32,945 bases of DNA from Clostridiales bacterium (GTDB lineage Bacteria; Bacillota; Clostridia; Christensenellales; Aristaeellaceae), in contig SFFS01000025.1 of assembly GCA_004557805.1 (NCBI GenBank), positions 1 to 32,945 of the forward strand, read 5' to 3'. Shown in pieces: positions 31,798 through 32,945 of the stretch; within the stretch, counting starts at the first letter, position 1; each line of letters starts with the position of its first letter. The notes beneath the pieces were generated by a model, which searched no databases, was not told the DNA's origin, and saw only the letters and a list, made by a program, of their open reading frames with translations. Both the position numbers and the translations under genes were made by a program.

Positions 31798-32945
31798 CTA
31801 TCCCCGCGGCCTGGCGGGAAGCGTGACGGAAAAGGTGCTGCCCTTTCCGAGCTGGCTTTCGACGGTGATTTCGCCGCCGCATGCGTCGACGATGCGCTTG
31901 ACCAGCGAAAGCCCCAGGCCGCTGCCCTCGGTGTGATGGCTGGTATCGGCCTGGAAGAATTTTTCAAAGATGTGCTTCTGCGCGCTTTCGTCGATGCCGA
32001 TGCCGGTATCGGCGATCTGCACACGGAAAGCGCCCTCCTGCGTGGTCAGGCCGACGCGGATGGAGCCGCCTTCGGGCGTGAACTTGATGGCGTTGCGCAG
32101 CAGATTCTGCCAGACCTGCTCCAGCAGCTCCCGGTCGGAGACGATGCGCGCGGCGCACAGATCGACGCTCAGCTCCAACTTCCTGCGCCGGAATTCGGGC
32201 ATCATCGCCGCGAGGGTGCGCCGCAGCTGTTCGTCCAGCTGGAACGGCTCGGCCAGCGGCTTGCGCTTGCCGCTCTCCAGCCGTGTGATGCGCAGCAGGT
32301 TGTCCGACAGGCGCGAAAGCTGCGCGCAGCTCTCGCTGATGGCCAGCGTATAGGCGCGGCGGGTTTCCGCATCGAGCGTTTCGTCGCGCAGCAGCTGCGC
32401 GTAGCCGCTGATGGTTGCGATGGGCGATTTGATTTCATGCGAAACGCTGCTGGTAAAATCCTTGCGCAGATATTCGATGCTCTTGAGGTCGTCCGTCATC
32501 TGGTTGAAGGTCGCCGCCAACGCTTCCACTTCGTCGTAGGGGTGCTTTTTCGTCTGCCTGCGCAGCGGCACCTTGGCTGAAAAATCGCCCTTGGCCACGC
32601 GCTCGGCGGCCTCAGTGATCTGCACGATCGGCTTGGAAATGGCCATGGCCAGCATCCACATGGCGGCGAGGCCGATGCTGAACATCAAAAGCGCGTTGAT
32701 CAGCCAGCGCAGCGTTACCTGACTGGCCAGCGCGCTGGTGGGAGCGGTGCGGATTTCCCCCACGGCGTCAGCCGCCTGAAAATAGGTGACCATGTCGTCG
32801 CCGCGGCCGATGGAAACGACCTCGCCCCCCTGCAGGCGCGCCAGCTGTTCCGGGGAGAGCGCAGGCAGCTCGTTTGAAAACTCGAGCTGATAGGTGGAGC
32901 GGTCTTCAAAAATTTCCGCCATGCGCTCGAGCGAAAGGCCTTCTT
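31798..32945 (-). CDS. Sensor histidine kinase (N-terminus beyond window)
   Basis: The frame is open to the right edge, so the start and part of the sensor region are missing. Visible in order: an extracytoplasmic segment, a transmembrane helix (RWLINALLMFSIGLAAMWML), a HAMP domain (ISKPIVQITEAAERVAKGDF), the H-box with phospho-acceptor His in FTSSVSHEIKSPIATISGYA, an N-box (NLLRNAIKFTPEGG) and G-boxes (IADTGIGID; EGSGLGLSLVKRIV). It is a classic OmpR-partner type kinase, unlike the YesM-type kinase at 7699. Its response regulator is expected just outside the window. No T-run terminator follows its stop; the short stem at 31778-31790 has its T and A tracts in the wrong order. Confidence 0.93.
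   Translation of the reverse strand, partial: EGLSLERMAEIFEDRSTYQLEFSNELPALSPEQLARLQGGEVVSIGRGDDMVTYFQAADAVGEIRTAPTSALASQVTLRWLINALLMFSIGLAAMWMLAMAISKPIVQITEAAERVAKGDFSAKVPLRRQTKKHPYDEVEALAATFNQMTDDLKSIEYLRKDFTSSVSHEIKSPIATISGYAQLLRDETLDAETRRAYTLAISESCAQLSRLSDNLLRITRLESGKRKPLAEPFQLDEQLRRTLAAMMPEFRRRKLELSVDLCAARIVSDRELLEQVWQNLLRNAIKFTPEGGSIRVGLTTQEGAFRVQIADTGIGIDESAQKHIFEKFFQADTSHHTEGSGLGLSLVKRIVDACGGEITVESQLGKGSTFSVTLPARPRG

Overview
The window looks like chromosome of a GC-rich member of the Bacillota, most likely a gut Clostridia-type commensal (inference). The signs are strong AGGAGG-type ribosome binding sites, many intrinsic terminators, textbook sigma-A promoters (TTGACA-17-TATACT at 29421-29449), LplB/LplC-type sugar permeases, a YesM/YesN-type two-component pair, and dense glycan-catabolic gene content. 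No rRNA, tRNA, CRISPR array, transposase or phage gene was found.

Region 1 (1-5910, minus) is an oligosaccharide-use operon read right to left: two ABC permeases, a solute-binding protein, an internal terminator, then a Gfo/Idh/MocA oxidoreductase, a five-bladed beta-propeller glycosidase and the start of a GH42 beta-galactosidase cut by the window edge. Region 2 (6114-14762, plus) is divergent from it. It has a response regulator (REC + AraC HTH) and its YesM-like kinase, an (alpha/alpha)6-barrel MGH1/GH63-like glycosidase, an SDR-type epimerase/dehydratase, a DUF5060-type glycosidase broken by a frameshift, and an aldo/keto reductase. The pair probably senses a glycan product and controls the neighbouring transport and hydrolase genes. 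Region 3 (14849-18860, plus) is a ribose/allose-type ABC importer (binding protein, double ATPase, permease) with its own strong promoter, a structured leader of about 260 nt, an intercistronic stem-loop and a strong terminator.

Region 4 (18861-19622) has no intact gene. It holds two decaying tandem copies of the 3' end of the neighbouring transglutaminase-like gene (19623-21950, minus). That gene is divergent from a cutC - GH29 alpha-L-fucosidase operon (22118-24351). Region 5 (24352-27884) is the most unusual. After a hairpin-rich 150-bp segment and a TetR regulator comes a gene encoding an FMN-binding domain, three CxxCH haem sites and a sulfite-oxidase-like molybdopterin domain in one chain. 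It has lost its 5' end at the TetR junction. A second molybdopterin protein follows and is interrupted by an in-frame amber stop, so the locus looks like a decaying extracytoplasmic respiratory module. Region 6 (28020-32945, minus) carries a MATE exporter, a ZIP metal transporter, an L-sorbose-1-phosphate-reductase-like dehydrogenase with a palindrome inside its promoter, and a sensor kinase cut by the right edge.

All family assignments come from reading motifs in the translated sequence. No database search was run.
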